This document shows positions 32,952 through 41,839 of a stretch of 64,000 nucleotides of DNA, piece after piece; positions within the stretch are counted from its first letter, which is position 1, and the number at the start of each line of letters is the position of its first letter. Position numbers and translations under genes: made by a program. Location of the stretch: the NCBI RefSeq assembly GCF_040783535.2, contig NZ_JBFONW020000002.1, forward strand, positions 372,001-436,000, in the 5' to 3' direction. The DNA comes from Aestuariibius insulae (GTDB taxonomy: Bacteria; Pseudomonadota; Alphaproteobacteria; Rhodobacterales; Rhodobacteraceae). The notes beneath the pieces were generated by a model. The model was not told where the DNA came from and did not search any database. It saw nothing but the letters and a program-made list of their open reading frames with translations.

Positions 32952-32989
32952 TTGACCCTAATTTTTTCCTGAACTAAGATAGCGCTAAC
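32952..32989 (+). promoter_or_regulatory. Sigma70-like promoter with overlapping LacI-type operator
   Basis: TTGACC (32952-32957) and TAAGAT (32975-32980) are spaced by exactly 17 bp, a good sigma70-type promoter for the glucosidase-glucokinase operon. The palindrome GATAGCGCTAAC (32978-32989) overlaps the -10 and start region, the classic place for a LacI-family repressor. A perfect version, GATAGCGCTATC, lies before glpD. No LacI gene is in the window. Confidence 0.7.
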
Positions 32990-33017
32990 GGAAAATCCGG
33001 TCGCAAAGGGCGCCAGC

Positions 33018-34343
33018 ATGTCGAACCTCCCCCCTCGCAGCGCTTTTCCGGACGGATTCGTCTTTGGATCGGCGACCTCGGCCTACCAGATCGAAGGGCA
33101 CGGATTCGGCGGTGCCGGGACCACCCATTGGGATACGTTTGCCGCGACGCCGGGCAATGTGGTGCGGGCCGAAAACGGCGTGCGGGCCTGCGATCACTAT
33201 CACCGCTACGAGGAGGATCTGGATCTGCTGGCGGCGGCGGGGTTCGATGCCTACCGGTTCTCGACCAGCTGGGCGCGGGTGATGCCGGACGGCAAGACGC
33301 CCAATCCCGAGGGTCTCGATTTCTACGACCGGCTGACCGATGCGATGCTGGCGCGGGGGCTCCAGCCCTGGGCGACGCTTTATCACTGGGAGCTGCCGTC
33401 CGCTTTGGCCGATCAGGGGGGCTGGACCAACCGCGATATCGCCGCCCGGTTCGGGGAGTTTGCGGAGGTGATCATGGGCCGGATCGGCGACCGTATGGCC
33501 GGTGTCGCGCCGATCAACGAGCCGTGGTGTGTCGCCTGGATGAGCCATTTCGAAGGCCATCACGCGCCGGGTCTGCGCGATATCCGCGCCACGGCCCGCG
33601 CGATGCATCATGTCCTGCTGGCGCATGGGACGGCCATTCAGGCGATGCGGGGCCTCGGCATGGGCAATCTGGGGGCGGTCTGCAATTTCGAGTGGGCCGC
33701 GCCTGCCGATGACAGCGCAGAAGCCGCCGCCGCCGCAGAGCGCTATGACGGCTATTACAACCGGTTCTATACCGGCGGGATCTTTCTCAAGGAATATCCG
33801 CAGACGGTGCTGGACGGGCTGGGGGCGCATTTGCCCGAGGGGTGGGAGGACGATTTAGATGTGATCGGCACGCCGGTCGATTGGTGCGGGCTGAATTACT
33901 ACACCCGCAAGCTGATCGCGCCCACGGACGGGCCGTGGCCGTCGCTCAAAGAGGTGGAGGGGCCTTTGCCCAAGACGCTGATGGACTGGGAGATCTATCC
34001 GCAGGGGCTGCATGATTTTCTGCTGCGCACCGCCAAGGAGTATACCGGCGATCTGCCGCTTTACGTGACCGAGAACGGGATGGCGAATGCCGACGAGCTG
34101 GTGGATGGGGCGGTCGCGGACGATGTGCGGATCGACTATCTGGACCAGCATCTGGCTAAGGCGCGCGAGGCGATGGCGGGGGGCGTGCCGCTCAAGGGCT
34201 ATTTCGTCTGGTCGCTGCTCGACAATTACGAATGGGCGCTGGGCTATGACAAGCGCTTCGGTCTGGTCCATGTGGACTGGGACAGCTTGAAGCGCACCCC
34301 CAAAGCATCCTATCACGCGCTCAAAGACGCCCTGTCCCGCTGA
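33018..34343 (+). CDS. Beta-glucosidase (GH1 family)
   Basis: A 441-aa cytoplasmic glycoside hydrolase of family 1. FPDGFVFGSATSAYQIEG is the conserved N-terminal signature, the acid/base is E168 in APINEPW and the nucleophile is E352 in YVTENG. FVWSLLDNYEWALGY follows near the C-terminus. Length is normal. It hydrolyses beta-glucosides to glucose, which the next gene phosphorylates. Transcription starts from a promoter with an overlapping LacI-type operator, divergent from the agl operon. Confidence 0.94.
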   Translation: MSNLPPRSAFPDGFVFGSATSAYQIEGHGFGGAGTTHWDTFAATPGNVVRAENGVRACDHYHRYEEDLDLLAAAGFDAYRFSTSWARVMPDGKTPNPEGLDFYDRLTDAMLARGLQPWATLYHWELPSALADQGGWTNRDIAARFGEFAEVIMGRIGDRMAGVAPINEPWCVAWMSHFEGHHAPGLRDIRATARAMHHVLLAHGTAIQAMRGLGMGNLGAVCNFEWAAPADDSAEAAAAAERYDGYYNRFYTGGIFLKEYPQTVLDGLGAHLPEGWEDDLDVIGTPVDWCGLNYYTRKLIAPTDGPWPSLKEVEGPLPKTLMDWEIYPQGLHDFLLRTAKEYTGDLPLYVTENGMANADELVDGAVADDVRIDYLDQHLAKAREAMAGGVPLKGYFVWSLLDNYEWALGYDKRFGLVHVDWDSLKRTPKASYHALKDALSR

Positions 34344-34367
34344 TCGCGGCGCAGTTTCGGAGGCTTC

Positions 34368-35351
34368 ATGTCCCAGACTTCCCTTAGCCTCGTTGCCGAT
34401 ATCGGTGGAACGAATACGCGCGTGGCCCTCGCCGATGGGCATAAGGTCCGGGACGGGTCGATCCGGCGGTTTTCCAATGCCGATTATCCGGGGCTCGAAA
34501 GCGTCCTGCGCCAGTATATCGACGAGGCCGAGGTCGATCCCGACGCCGCTTGCGTCGCGGTGGCCGGTCCTGTGCGGGACGGGCGCGCGACGATGACCAA
34601 TCTTGACTGGACGATGGACAAGGACACGATCGCGCGGGCGACGAAGTCCGAGACGGTCGCGATCCTCAACGATCTTCAGGCGCAGGGGCATGCTCTGGGC
34701 TATATCCGCGAGGAGAACCTGCACCGCATCGTTGAGGGGTCAGGGCAGGACAATCCCAACGCCGCCAAGCTGGTGATCGGCATCGGAACGGGGTTCAACG
34801 TGGCGCCGGTCTATGATGTCGAGGAAGGCCGCGTCGTTCCCCCGGCAGAGGCGGGCCATGCTAATCTGCCGATCCGCACGGAGGCCGAGCTGCGGCTGTG
34901 CAATTTCGTCTCGTCCGCGCATGGATTTCCAGCGGTCGAGGATGTCGTTTCGGGCCGGGGTCTGGAGCGGGTCTATTCTTGGCTTGGCCACGAGGCGGGC
35001 GATCCCAAGGAGGCGCGCGCCAAGGACATCATGGACGAGTGCGCGCAGGACAAGAATGGGCGCGCCGCCGATGCGGCCCGGGTTTTTACGAAGATCTTCG
35101 GCACCGTGGCGGGCAATCTGTCGCTGATCCACCTGCCCTTCGGCGGCGTTTATCTGGTGGGGGGCGTGGCGCGCGCCTTCGGGCCGTTCCTGAATGAATA
35201 CGGGTTTGCCGACGCGTTCCGCGACAAGGGCCGGTTCGCGGGCTTCATGCACAATTTCTCGGTCTCGCTGATCGAGGACGATTACGCGGCGCTGACCGGC
35301 TCGGCGAGCCATATCCACGCGCTGCTGCACGGAAAGCAGGAGATTTCCTAG
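34368..35351 (+). CDS. glk: Glucokinase
   Basis: A 327-aa ATP-dependent glucokinase of the bacterial Glk family (PF02685 type). LVADIGGTNTRVALAD is the phosphate-binding motif, CVAVAGPVRDG and MTNLDWTMD are glucose-site segments, VIGIGTGFNVAPV and PAEAGHANLP follow, and the C-terminal YLVGGVARAF completes the pattern. It forms glucose-6-phosphate from glucose released by AglA and the GH1 enzyme. It lies 24 bp downstream of the glucosidase gene, same operon, and converges with glpD 12 bp away. Confidence 0.94.
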   Translation: MSQTSLSLVADIGGTNTRVALADGHKVRDGSIRRFSNADYPGLESVLRQYIDEAEVDPDAACVAVAGPVRDGRATMTNLDWTMDKDTIARATKSETVAILNDLQAQGHALGYIREENLHRIVEGSGQDNPNAAKLVIGIGTGFNVAPVYDVEEGRVVPPAEAGHANLPIRTEAELRLCNFVSSAHGFPAVEDVVSGRGLERVYSWLGHEAGDPKEARAKDIMDECAQDKNGRAADAARVFTKIFGTVAGNLSLIHLPFGGVYLVGGVARAFGPFLNEYGFADAFRDKGRFAGFMHNFSVSLIEDDYAALTGSASHIHALLHGKQEIS

Positions 35352-35363
35352 CCGCCTGTTCGG

Positions 35364-36965
35364 TTATTCGGCAGCGAGAGACCGGCGCGATTTGCGCGCT
35401 TTGGTCATCCATGTGTCCAGCGCTTTGGCCTCGTCTTTCGAGAGGCGCAGACCCAGTTTGGAGCGGCGCCAGAGCACATCCTCGGCAGTCTCCGCATATT
35501 CGCGTTTCATCAGCCACTCGACCTCGCGTTCGGTCAGGGTGCCTCCGAACGCTTTGCCGAGGTCGTCTTCGGTCTTGGCGTCGTCCAGGATGAGCCGGGC
35601 ATCGGTGCCATAGGCGCGGATCAGGCGGCGGGCCCAGCGGCGGTCGAGGAAGGGGTACTGCGCCTCAAGCTCGGAGATCAGGCGGTCCACATCCTTGACA
35701 GGAAAGTCCCCTCCCGGAAGCGGAAGCCCTGCCGTCCACGGGCCGGGGGTGTGAGGGAAATGCGCGCCGATCTTCTCGAGCGCGCTTTCGGCAAGGCGGC
35801 GATAGGTGGTGATCTTGCCGCCGAAGATATTCAGCATCGGCACGCCGCCGCTTGTGTCGACCTTGAGCGTATAATCCCGGGTTGCCGCCGTCGCGCTGGA
35901 GGCGCCGTCATCGTAAAGGGGCCGGACACCCGAATAGGTCCAGACGACATCCTCGGGCGTGATGTCCTGCTTGAAATAGCCGTTGGCGAAGGCGCAGAGA
36001 TACTCGATCTCTTCCGGCGTCGCGACGGGTTTGATGGAGGGATCCTCGTGATCGGCATCGGTCGTGCCGATCAGGGTGAAGTCGGTCTCGTAGGGGATTG
36101 CGAAGATGATCCGCCCATCCTCGCCCTGGAAGAAGTAGCACTTGTCGTGATCGTAAAGTTTCTTGGTCACGATATGGCTGCCGCGCACAAGGCGGACGCC
36201 TTCCTGGGTGTTCAGGCGGACCTTCTGCTGAATGATATCGCCGACCCAGGGGCCGCCCGCATTGACGAGCATCCGGGCGCGGTGGGTGCGGGTCTTGCCG
36301 TCCGCTTCGGTTTCGATCTCCCACAGATCGTCGGTGCGGCGGGCCGACAGGACCTTGGTGCGGGTCAGAATCTCAGCCCCGCGCGCCTCGGCATCGCGGG
36401 CGTTCAGAACGACGAGACGGGAATCCTCGATCCAGCAATCGGAATATTCGTAGGCCTTTTCGAACCGGTCCTCGAGCGGGGCGCCCTCGGGGGCGCTGCG
36501 CAGGTCCAGTGTGCGCGTGGCGGGCAGGATCTTGCGCCCGCCCAGGCTGTCATACATCGCCAGACCCAGCCGGATCAGCCAGGCCGGGCGGCGGCCTTTC
36601 ATCCAAGGCATCACGGTATTGAGCAGCTTGGAGGTCGGCGTCTCGCCTTCGAAACGCATGTCCTTGTGATAGGGCAGCACGAAGCGCATGGGCCAGGAGA
36701 TATGCGGCATCGCCTTGAGCAGGATCTCCCGTTCGATCAGGGCCTCGCGGACGAGGCGGACCTCGAAATATTCCAGATAGCGCAGGCCTCCGTGAAAGAG
36801 CTTGGTCGAGGCCGAGGAGGTGCCGGAGGCCAGATCGTTCATCTCGGCCAGGCGGACGGTCAGGCCCCGCCCCGCCGCATCCCGCGCGATGCCGCAGCCG
36901 TTGATCCCGCCGCCGATGATGAAAAGGTCAACGACCGCATCAGGCGCGGGTCTGGAAGTTGACAT
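35364..36965 (-). CDS. glpD: Glycerol-3-phosphate dehydrogenase (FAD, aerobic)
   Basis: A 533-aa membrane-associated flavoenzyme oxidising glycerol-3-phosphate to dihydroxyacetone phosphate with transfer to quinone. It has the FAD motif LFIIGGGINGCGIARDAAGRG at the N-terminus, SSASTKLFHGGLRYLE, TRTKVL and the C-terminal DAO_C domain. Start ATG 36965 follows GGAGGAGAACGTCCC; a longer in-frame version lacks this site. A perfect LacI-type palindrome (36985-36996) sits 20 bp upstream, shared with the glucosidase promoter, placing glpD in the alpha/beta-glucoside regulon. glpK is 18 kb away. Confidence 0.95.
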   Translation of the reverse strand: MSTSRPAPDAVVDLFIIGGGINGCGIARDAAGRGLTVRLAEMNDLASGTSSASTKLFHGGLRYLEYFEVRLVREALIEREILLKAMPHISWPMRFVLPYHKDMRFEGETPTSKLLNTVMPWMKGRRPAWLIRLGLAMYDSLGGRKILPATRTLDLRSAPEGAPLEDRFEKAYEYSDCWIEDSRLVVLNARDAEARGAEILTRTKVLSARRTDDLWEIETEADGKTRTHRARMLVNAGGPWVGDIIQQKVRLNTQEGVRLVRGSHIVTKKLYDHDKCYFFQGEDGRIIFAIPYETDFTLIGTTDADHEDPSIKPVATPEEIEYLCAFANGYFKQDITPEDVVWTYSGVRPLYDDGASSATAATRDYTLKVDTSGGVPMLNIFGGKITTYRRLAESALEKIGAHFPHTPGPWTAGLPLPGGDFPVKDVDRLISELEAQYPFLDRRWARRLIRAYGTDARLILDDAKTEDDLGKAFGGTLTEREVEWLMKREYAETAEDVLWRRSKLGLRLSKDEAKALDTWMTKARKSRRSLAAE

Positions 36966-36984
36966 GGGACGTTCTCCTCCAACG

Positions 36985-36996
36985 GATAGCGCTATC
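36985..36996. promoter_or_regulatory. LacI-type operator upstream of glpD
   Basis: GATAGCGCTATC is a perfect 12-bp palindrome. It differs by one base from GATAGCGCTAAC at 32978-32989. On the minus strand a weak promoter, TTGCAT, 17 bp, TTTGAT, ends at its left side, so a repressor bound here would block glpD transcription. Promoter elements are assigned by eye. Confidence 0.65.
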
Positions 36997-37191
36997 AAAC
37001 GATGCCGCCCCGGGCGATGCAAGGTCACGATTGACGCGATTGCGGGAGTTTTCACCTCTGACCGAACAGATCTAGTTTAGTTATTAAGGATTTGTTCACA
37101 TATCGAAGACTAATTGTCTTGGGTCAGAGGGCTCGGCCCCCCTATAGGTCAAGACGTCTTTCTATATCTCGCCCTGTGCAGGGAGGCTTGC

Positions 37192-38331
37192 ATGACCTCC
37201 ACGATGAACGACACCACGCGCCTTGATCCAAATCGCCGGGCTCTTGACCTTCTGGACAGTCAGGCGGCCGCTTTCGCGCTGTCCGTGCTGGACAGCTCTG
37301 CCGATTGTATCAAGCTGATCGAGCTTGACGGGACGCTGTCCTTTATGAACGCAAACGGCATGGCCGCGATGGAGATCGATGATTTCGATGCCATCGACGG
37401 GCAACTATGGACTTCGCTTTGGCCGAAAGAGGCACGCCAGCAGCTTGAGACCGCCGTCGAGGATGCGCGTCTGGGGCTGACCACCCGGTTCGAGGCGTTT
37501 TGCCCGACCGCGCGGATGACCGATCGCTGGTGGCATGTGACCGTGACGCCGGTTTCGGGGCCCGATGGCGCGATGCAGCGCATCCTTGCCGTCTCGCGCG
37601 ATATCACGCCGCAGATCCGCTATGCCAATTCGCTGTCGGAGCGGGATCTGCAGCTTCAATCCTACGCGGAGCGTCTGACGCGCGAGTTGCAGGAAAAGGA
37701 CCGGCTGCTGGCGCAGCAGGATCTGCTGGCCGCCGAGATCGATCACCGGGTGAAGAACAGCTTTGCCCTCGTGTCGGGCGTTCTGCGGCTTCAGCTGCGC
37801 GATCTGGAGGATGGCGCGGCGCGCGCGGCTGTCACGGACGCGGCCAACAGGATCGCGACGATCGGGCGGCTTCACGATCAGCTGCATCTGTCGCGCGGGA
37901 TGCGGGAGATCTCGCTAAGCGAATATCTGCGCGTTTTGTGCCGGGATCTGACCATCGCCATCACCGAAGGCACGGGAGAGATACGCTGCGAGGATATCGC
38001 CGATCGCATCGTACCGGCCGATATGGCGATTGCCTTGGGTCTTGTGACCACCGAGCTGGTCGGCAATGCGGTCAAGCATGGCGAGGCCGACGGATCGGCG
38101 CGGATCGATGTCACCCTGCGCGATGCGGGGGCCGATCTGGTGTTGCAGGTGCGCGATTACGGCCCTGGCCTGACAGGTGGGTTCGATCCTACGCTGTCGC
38201 GCGGGCTTGGGATGAAGATCTGTCAGGTCTATACCCAGCGGCTAAGCGGGCGGCTGGCAGCCCGCACCCACCCTGAGGGTGGGGCGGAGTTCACGCTGAC
38301 CTTCAAGCCGGTGGAGCCCGACGCGGACTAG
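37192..38331 (+). CDS. PAS-domain sensor histidine kinase (HisKA_2 type)
   Basis: A 379-aa soluble kinase. A PAS domain covers about residues 28-145 (LSVLDSSADCIKLIELDGTLSFMN to ILAVSRDITP). A coiled-coil linker (about 146-178) leads to the phosphoacceptor helix with H185 in AAEIDHRVKNSFALVSG, the HisKA_2/HWE-like pattern. The C-terminal HATPase domain has ELVGNAVKHGEADG and DYGPGL. No membrane segment and no receiver partner nearby: an orphan kinase of the family often linked to the alphaproteobacterial general stress response or light sensing. Start ATG 37192 follows GGGAGG. Confidence 0.88.
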   Translation: MTSTMNDTTRLDPNRRALDLLDSQAAAFALSVLDSSADCIKLIELDGTLSFMNANGMAAMEIDDFDAIDGQLWTSLWPKEARQQLETAVEDARLGLTTRFEAFCPTARMTDRWWHVTVTPVSGPDGAMQRILAVSRDITPQIRYANSLSERDLQLQSYAERLTRELQEKDRLLAQQDLLAAEIDHRVKNSFALVSGVLRLQLRDLEDGAARAAVTDAANRIATIGRLHDQLHLSRGMREISLSEYLRVLCRDLTIAITEGTGEIRCEDIADRIVPADMAIALGLVTTELVGNAVKHGEADGSARIDVTLRDAGADLVLQVRDYGPGLTGGFDPTLSRGLGMKICQVYTQRLSGRLAARTHPEGGAEFTLTFKPVEPDAD

Positions 38332-38855
38332 CAATCCGGCAGCTCCTCGACCCCGGTGATCCGCAGGACCCGTTTGATCGGGGTCGGACGGATCAGCGGC
38401 AGGACAGGGCCGTCCTCTTCCAGTTGCATCGCGATCGAGAGGGACGCGCTGGGCACCGGGCCTGCGCCGATGCGGCAGCCTTTGACCCCCATGTTGAGCT
38501 GTCCTTTTGTTTCTGATGCCGCCTCGGCCTTCCAATCCTTGATCTGCGCTTGCAGCCTGCGGAAGCGGTCTAGATCGGCGGGTGCGACGCGAAATGTCTC
38601 GGCCCCCGGGGCGCCGCCGCGTGCCAGCACGAAGACCCCTTCGGTCTGCGCGCCCGTATCGGACCGGAGAGCGGATAGCCGCAAGGTCGGGCTGCCTTCG
38701 GCGATCCCCAGTCCCGGCGGCAGGTCTGCGACGATGGTCATCGCGGCAGGATCGGTGTCGACCGGGGAGCGGGTTTCAAGTTCGGCCACCGTAGAGCGGA
38801 CGACGGACGTGCAGGCGGAGAGGGCCAATGCTATAGCGAAGAGAGGAATGCGCAT
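38328..38855 (-). CDS. Putative lipoprotein, unknown function
   Basis: A 175-aa exported lipoprotein. MRIPLFAIALALSACTS has a lipobox (LSAC) with Cys15 as the probable acylation site. The rest is a globular domain without a family I recognise; two late cysteines (VKGCRIG and the C-terminal Cys) could form a disulfide. Its stop overlaps the stop of the convergent kinase gene by four bases. Confidence 0.7.
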   Translation of the reverse strand: MRIPLFAIALALSACTSVVRSTVAELETRSPVDTDPAAMTIVADLPPGLGIAEGSPTLRLSALRSDTGAQTEGVFVLARGGAPGAETFRVAPADLDRFRRLQAQIKDWKAEAASETKGQLNMGVKGCRIGAGPVPSASLSIAMQLEEDGPVLPLIRPTPIKRVLRITGVEELPDC

Positions 38856-38921
38856 ATTTCACCTTGATCTACGTATGTTTAATGTTTTACGATAAACATA
38901 TAATTCATATCGAGGTTCCCC

Positions 38922-39458
38922 ATGCAAGCTCAAACCCGCATCGCCCGCCTGTCGACCTGGCTGTACTGGGCGACGATCCCTGCCCTTGTCCTGCTTCCGC
39001 TCGTTGCGATCCTTGCTGTCGCGAGCAGCGGGTTCTCCGGCGATACGCTCGCGTCGGAATTTCCGGGCCTTCAGATCGCCGATCCGCTTTCGAACACCCA
39101 GCTCGCCATGGTTCGGCTGGCCGGGGCGATCCCGTTCATCATTATTATGCTGATCCTAGACCAGCTGCGCTGCCTTCTTGCGGCCTATCGCGAGGCGCGC
39201 ATCTTTGTGCCTGAAACTGTCCGGCACTTGCACCGGATCGGGCTGGGCCTGCTCGCGCTGGCGGTCAGTCAGATTGTCGTGCGCACGGTGCAGATCCTCA
39301 TCCTGACCTGGTCCAACCCCGCCGGAGAGCGGACGCTTTCCATCGGGCTGTCGGATGCGGAGCTGGGCTTTCTGTTCGCGGGCGGGTTCGTCACACTGAT
39401 CGGCTGGGTCATGAGCGAAGCGACGCGGCTCTCGGACGAAAACCGGACCTTTGTCTGA
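38922..39458 (+). CDS. DUF2975 family membrane protein
   Basis: A 178-aa inner-membrane protein with four predicted membrane helices (about residues 15-35, 63-83, 103-125, 148-168). The arrangement and the CLLAAYREARIFVPETVRHLHRIG loop match DUF2975. These proteins are typically encoded just before a small XRE-type regulator, as here (TGATG overlap), forming a sensor/regulator-like pair of unknown signal. Upstream DNA is AT-rich (38860-38920). Confidence 0.82.
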   Translation: MQAQTRIARLSTWLYWATIPALVLLPLVAILAVASSGFSGDTLASEFPGLQIADPLSNTQLAMVRLAGAIPFIIIMLILDQLRCLLAAYREARIFVPETVRHLHRIGLGLLALAVSQIVVRTVQILILTWSNPAGERTLSIGLSDAELGFLFAGGFVTLIGWVMSEATRLSDENRTFV

Positions 39459-39688
39459 TGCAGATCATCGTGCGGCTTGATGTGATGTTGGCGCGGCGCA
39501 AGATGACGTCGCGCGCGCTGGCCGAGGAGATCGGGATCAGCGAGCAGAACCTGAGCCTGCTGAAATCAGGCAAGGTGAAGGGGATCCGGTTCGAGACGCT
39601 GGCCAAGATCTGCGGCGTTCTGGCCTGCCAGCCGGGCGATCTGCTGGAGGCGGCGGAGGACGACGCCTCTTTTCAGCGGAGCGCATGA
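39458..39688 (+). CDS. Small XRE/Cro-type transcriptional regulator
   Basis: A 76-aa DNA-binding protein that is almost only a helix-turn-helix: VMLARRKMTSRALAEEIGISEQNLSLLKSGKVKGIRFETLAKIC, then LACQPGDLLE. This is the YozG-like Cro/C1 type usually found with DUF2975. Its start codon overlaps the DUF2975 stop, so the pair is translationally coupled. A strong terminator follows 5 bp after the stop. Confidence 0.88.
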   Translation: MQIIVRLDVMLARRKMTSRALAEEIGISEQNLSLLKSGKVKGIRFETLAKICGVLACQPGDLLEAAEDDASFQRSA

Positions 39689-39692
39689 AAAC

Positions 39693-39721
39693 GCCGCCCG
39701 GCGCGAACCGGGCGGCTTTTT
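39693..39721. terminator. Strong bidirectional terminator
   Basis: GCCGCCCGG (39693-39701) pairs perfectly with CCGGGCGGC (39708-39716) over a 6-nt loop, with TTTTT after it on the plus strand and GTTTTC after it on the minus strand. It ends the DUF2975-HTH unit and the convergent rpsB-tsf unit. Confidence 0.9.
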
Positions 39722-39741
39722 ACGTTGAGTCTTGAAACGGC

Positions 39742-40617
39742 TTAGCCCTGTGCGGCCTTGGCGACTTCGGCGGCGAAGTCTTCCTCGACCTTTTCGATGC
39801 CTTCGCCGACCTCGAGCCGGACAAATCCGGTGACCTCGACGCCCGCCTCTTCGGCAGCCTTGGCGACGGTTAGATCGGGGTTGACCACGAATTGCTGGTT
39901 CACCAGCGTGACCTCGGCCATGTATTTCTTCATGCGACCGACGATCATCTTCTCGATGACCTGCTCGGGCTTGCCGCTTTCGCGGGCGATGTCCATCTGG
40001 ACCTGCTTTTCCTTCTCGACCACCGCCGGATCAAGATCCGCCTCGCTCAGCGACGCCGGGTTCACAGCGGCGATATGCATCGCGACCTGCTTGCCGAAGG
40101 CGGCATTGTCGCCTTTGAGCGCGACAAGAACGCCGATCTTGCCCATGTCGGGGGCCGCGGCGTTGTGGACGTAGGAGACAACCGTCTCGCCTTCGAGCAC
40201 CTGCATGCGGCGCACGGACATATTTTCGCCGATGGTGGCGATCTTGTCGGTGATGATGGCAGAGACCTGCTTGCCGCCGATTTCGGCTTCGTTCAGCGCC
40301 TCGACAGAGCCGACGGTGCGGGCGACGTTGGTGATCTGGCTGACCATCTCTTGGAAGTCGGCATTCTTGGCGACGAAATCGGTTTCGGAGTTCACCTCGA
40401 CCGCGACGCCTTTGCCGTCTTCGACGCTGACGGCCACGAGGCCCTCGGCGGCGGTGCGTCCGGATTTCTTGGCAGCCTTGGCAAGGCCCTTGGTGCGCAG
40501 CCAGTCAACAGCCGCCTCCATGTCGCCATCCGTTTCGGTCAGCGCCTTTTTGGCATCCATCATGCCCGCGCCCGTGGAGTCGCGGAGCTCTTTCACCTGT
40601 GCAGCGGTGATTGCCAT
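39742..40617 (-). CDS. tsf: Translation elongation factor Ts
   Basis: A 291-aa nucleotide exchange factor that regenerates EF-Tu-GTP. The N-terminal UBA-like domain MAITAAQVKELRDSTGAGMMDAK is followed by AAKKSGRTAAEGLV and the core motif VAVEVNSETDFVAKN. Length is normal for an alphaproteobacterium. Start ATG 40617 follows CAGGAGAGAGAC; a longer frame runs into the rpsB intergenic region. Second gene of rpsB-tsf. Confidence 0.98.
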   Translation of the reverse strand: MAITAAQVKELRDSTGAGMMDAKKALTETDGDMEAAVDWLRTKGLAKAAKKSGRTAAEGLVAVSVEDGKGVAVEVNSETDFVAKNADFQEMVSQITNVARTVGSVEALNEAEIGGKQVSAIITDKIATIGENMSVRRMQVLEGETVVSYVHNAAAPDMGKIGVLVALKGDNAAFGKQVAMHIAAVNPASLSEADLDPAVVEKEKQVQMDIARESGKPEQVIEKMIVGRMKKYMAEVTLVNQQFVVNPDLTVAKAAEEAGVEVTGFVRLEVGEGIEKVEEDFAAEVAKAAQG

Positions 40618-40690
40618 ATGTCTCTCTCCTGAAGTTGGGTCCGGACGGGACATGCGCCCGTCCGGTAACAGTCGTATAACGAGCGGCGGT

Positions 40691-41584
40691 TTAGACCTTT
40701 TCGCCGGGCTCGCTGTTTTCGATGTCGAGCGGCGCCTCGGGCTGGGCGGCGTCATCGCGGACGGCCTCGTCCGAGATCGGCTGCTGGGTCACCTCTTTGG
40801 CGGGCGCATCGGCCGGCTCGAAAGCGGGATCGGCTTCCTCCACCAGCTCTTCGGAGGCTTCGACCATTTCGCCGACATCGATACCGGCCGCGCCCATCTG
40901 GGCGGTCATGCCGTCGAGCGCCGCGCGCGAGGCCAGATCGCAGTAGAGCGCAATGGCCCGGGCCGCGTCGTCGTTGCCGGGGATGATGTAGTCGACGCCA
41001 TCGGGCGAGCAGTTGGTGTCGACGATGGCGACGACCGGGATGCCCAGCTTGTTGGCTTCGGCGATGGCGAGATCTTCTTTATTGACGTCGATGACGAAAA
41101 GAAGATCGGGCACGCCGCCCATTTCGCGGATCCCGCCGAGCGACGCCTGAAGCTTGGCCTGGTCCCGCTCCATGCCTAGGCGCTCTTTCTTGGTGAGACC
41201 GTCGGAGCCCTGCTCCATCGCCTCGTCGATCTGCTTGAGACGGCTGATCGATTTCGACACGGTCTGCCAGTTGGTCAGCGTGCCGCCGAGCCAGCGGTGG
41301 TTCATGTAGTATTGCGCCGATTTCTCGGCCGCTTCGGCGATGGACCGCTGCGCCTGACGTTTGGTGCCGACGAACAGAACGCGGCCGCCGCGCGAAACGG
41401 TGTCGCGGATCGCGCCGAGCGCCTGATCGAGAAGCGGGACCGTCTGGGTGAGGTCCATGATGTGGATGCCGTTGCGCGAGCCGTAGATATAGGGCTCCAT
41501 ACGCGGGTTCCAGCGCTGGGTCTGGTGGCCGAAGTGAACGCCTGCTTCAAGGAGCTGGCGCATGGAAAACTCTGGAAGAGCCAT
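40691..41584 (-). CDS. rpsB: 30S ribosomal protein S2
   Basis: A 297-aa small-subunit protein. It starts MALPEFSMRQLLEAGVHFGHQ and has the S2 signatures NPRMEPYIYGSRNGIHIMDL and VPVVAIVDTNCSPDGVDYIIPGN. Compared with Escherichia coli S2 (about 240 aa) there is an acidic C-terminal tail of about 60 residues, a regular alphaproteobacterial trait. First gene of the rpsB-tsf operon; its 5' leader lies in 41585-41700. Confidence 0.98.
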   Translation of the reverse strand: MALPEFSMRQLLEAGVHFGHQTQRWNPRMEPYIYGSRNGIHIMDLTQTVPLLDQALGAIRDTVSRGGRVLFVGTKRQAQRSIAEAAEKSAQYYMNHRWLGGTLTNWQTVSKSISRLKQIDEAMEQGSDGLTKKERLGMERDQAKLQASLGGIREMGGVPDLLFVIDVNKEDLAIAEANKLGIPVVAIVDTNCSPDGVDYIIPGNDDAARAIALYCDLASRAALDGMTAQMGAAGIDVGEMVEASEELVEEADPAFEPADAPAKEVTQQPISDEAVRDDAAQPEAPLDIENSEPGEKV

Positions 41585-41839
41585 GTCTGTTTACCTTTCC
41601 GGTTTGAACCTGAGACGAAGGATCAGGGCGGTTGCCCAACCGGTGGACGTCAGGGGATGTCTCTCCCATCAGCCCGCCTTCGCCTGTGAAGTGTGCGCGC
41701 CTTAGGCCAATCACATCGGAGTTGCAAGTAAAGACCTCACGTCAGCCCAACCTTGCTCGAATAGAAGAAATCTGTTAAGTTTCTGCCTCAAGTTGAATCT
41801 TTTGTACTTTTTTGTGTCATGCCGGAGGAGGGTTTACCG

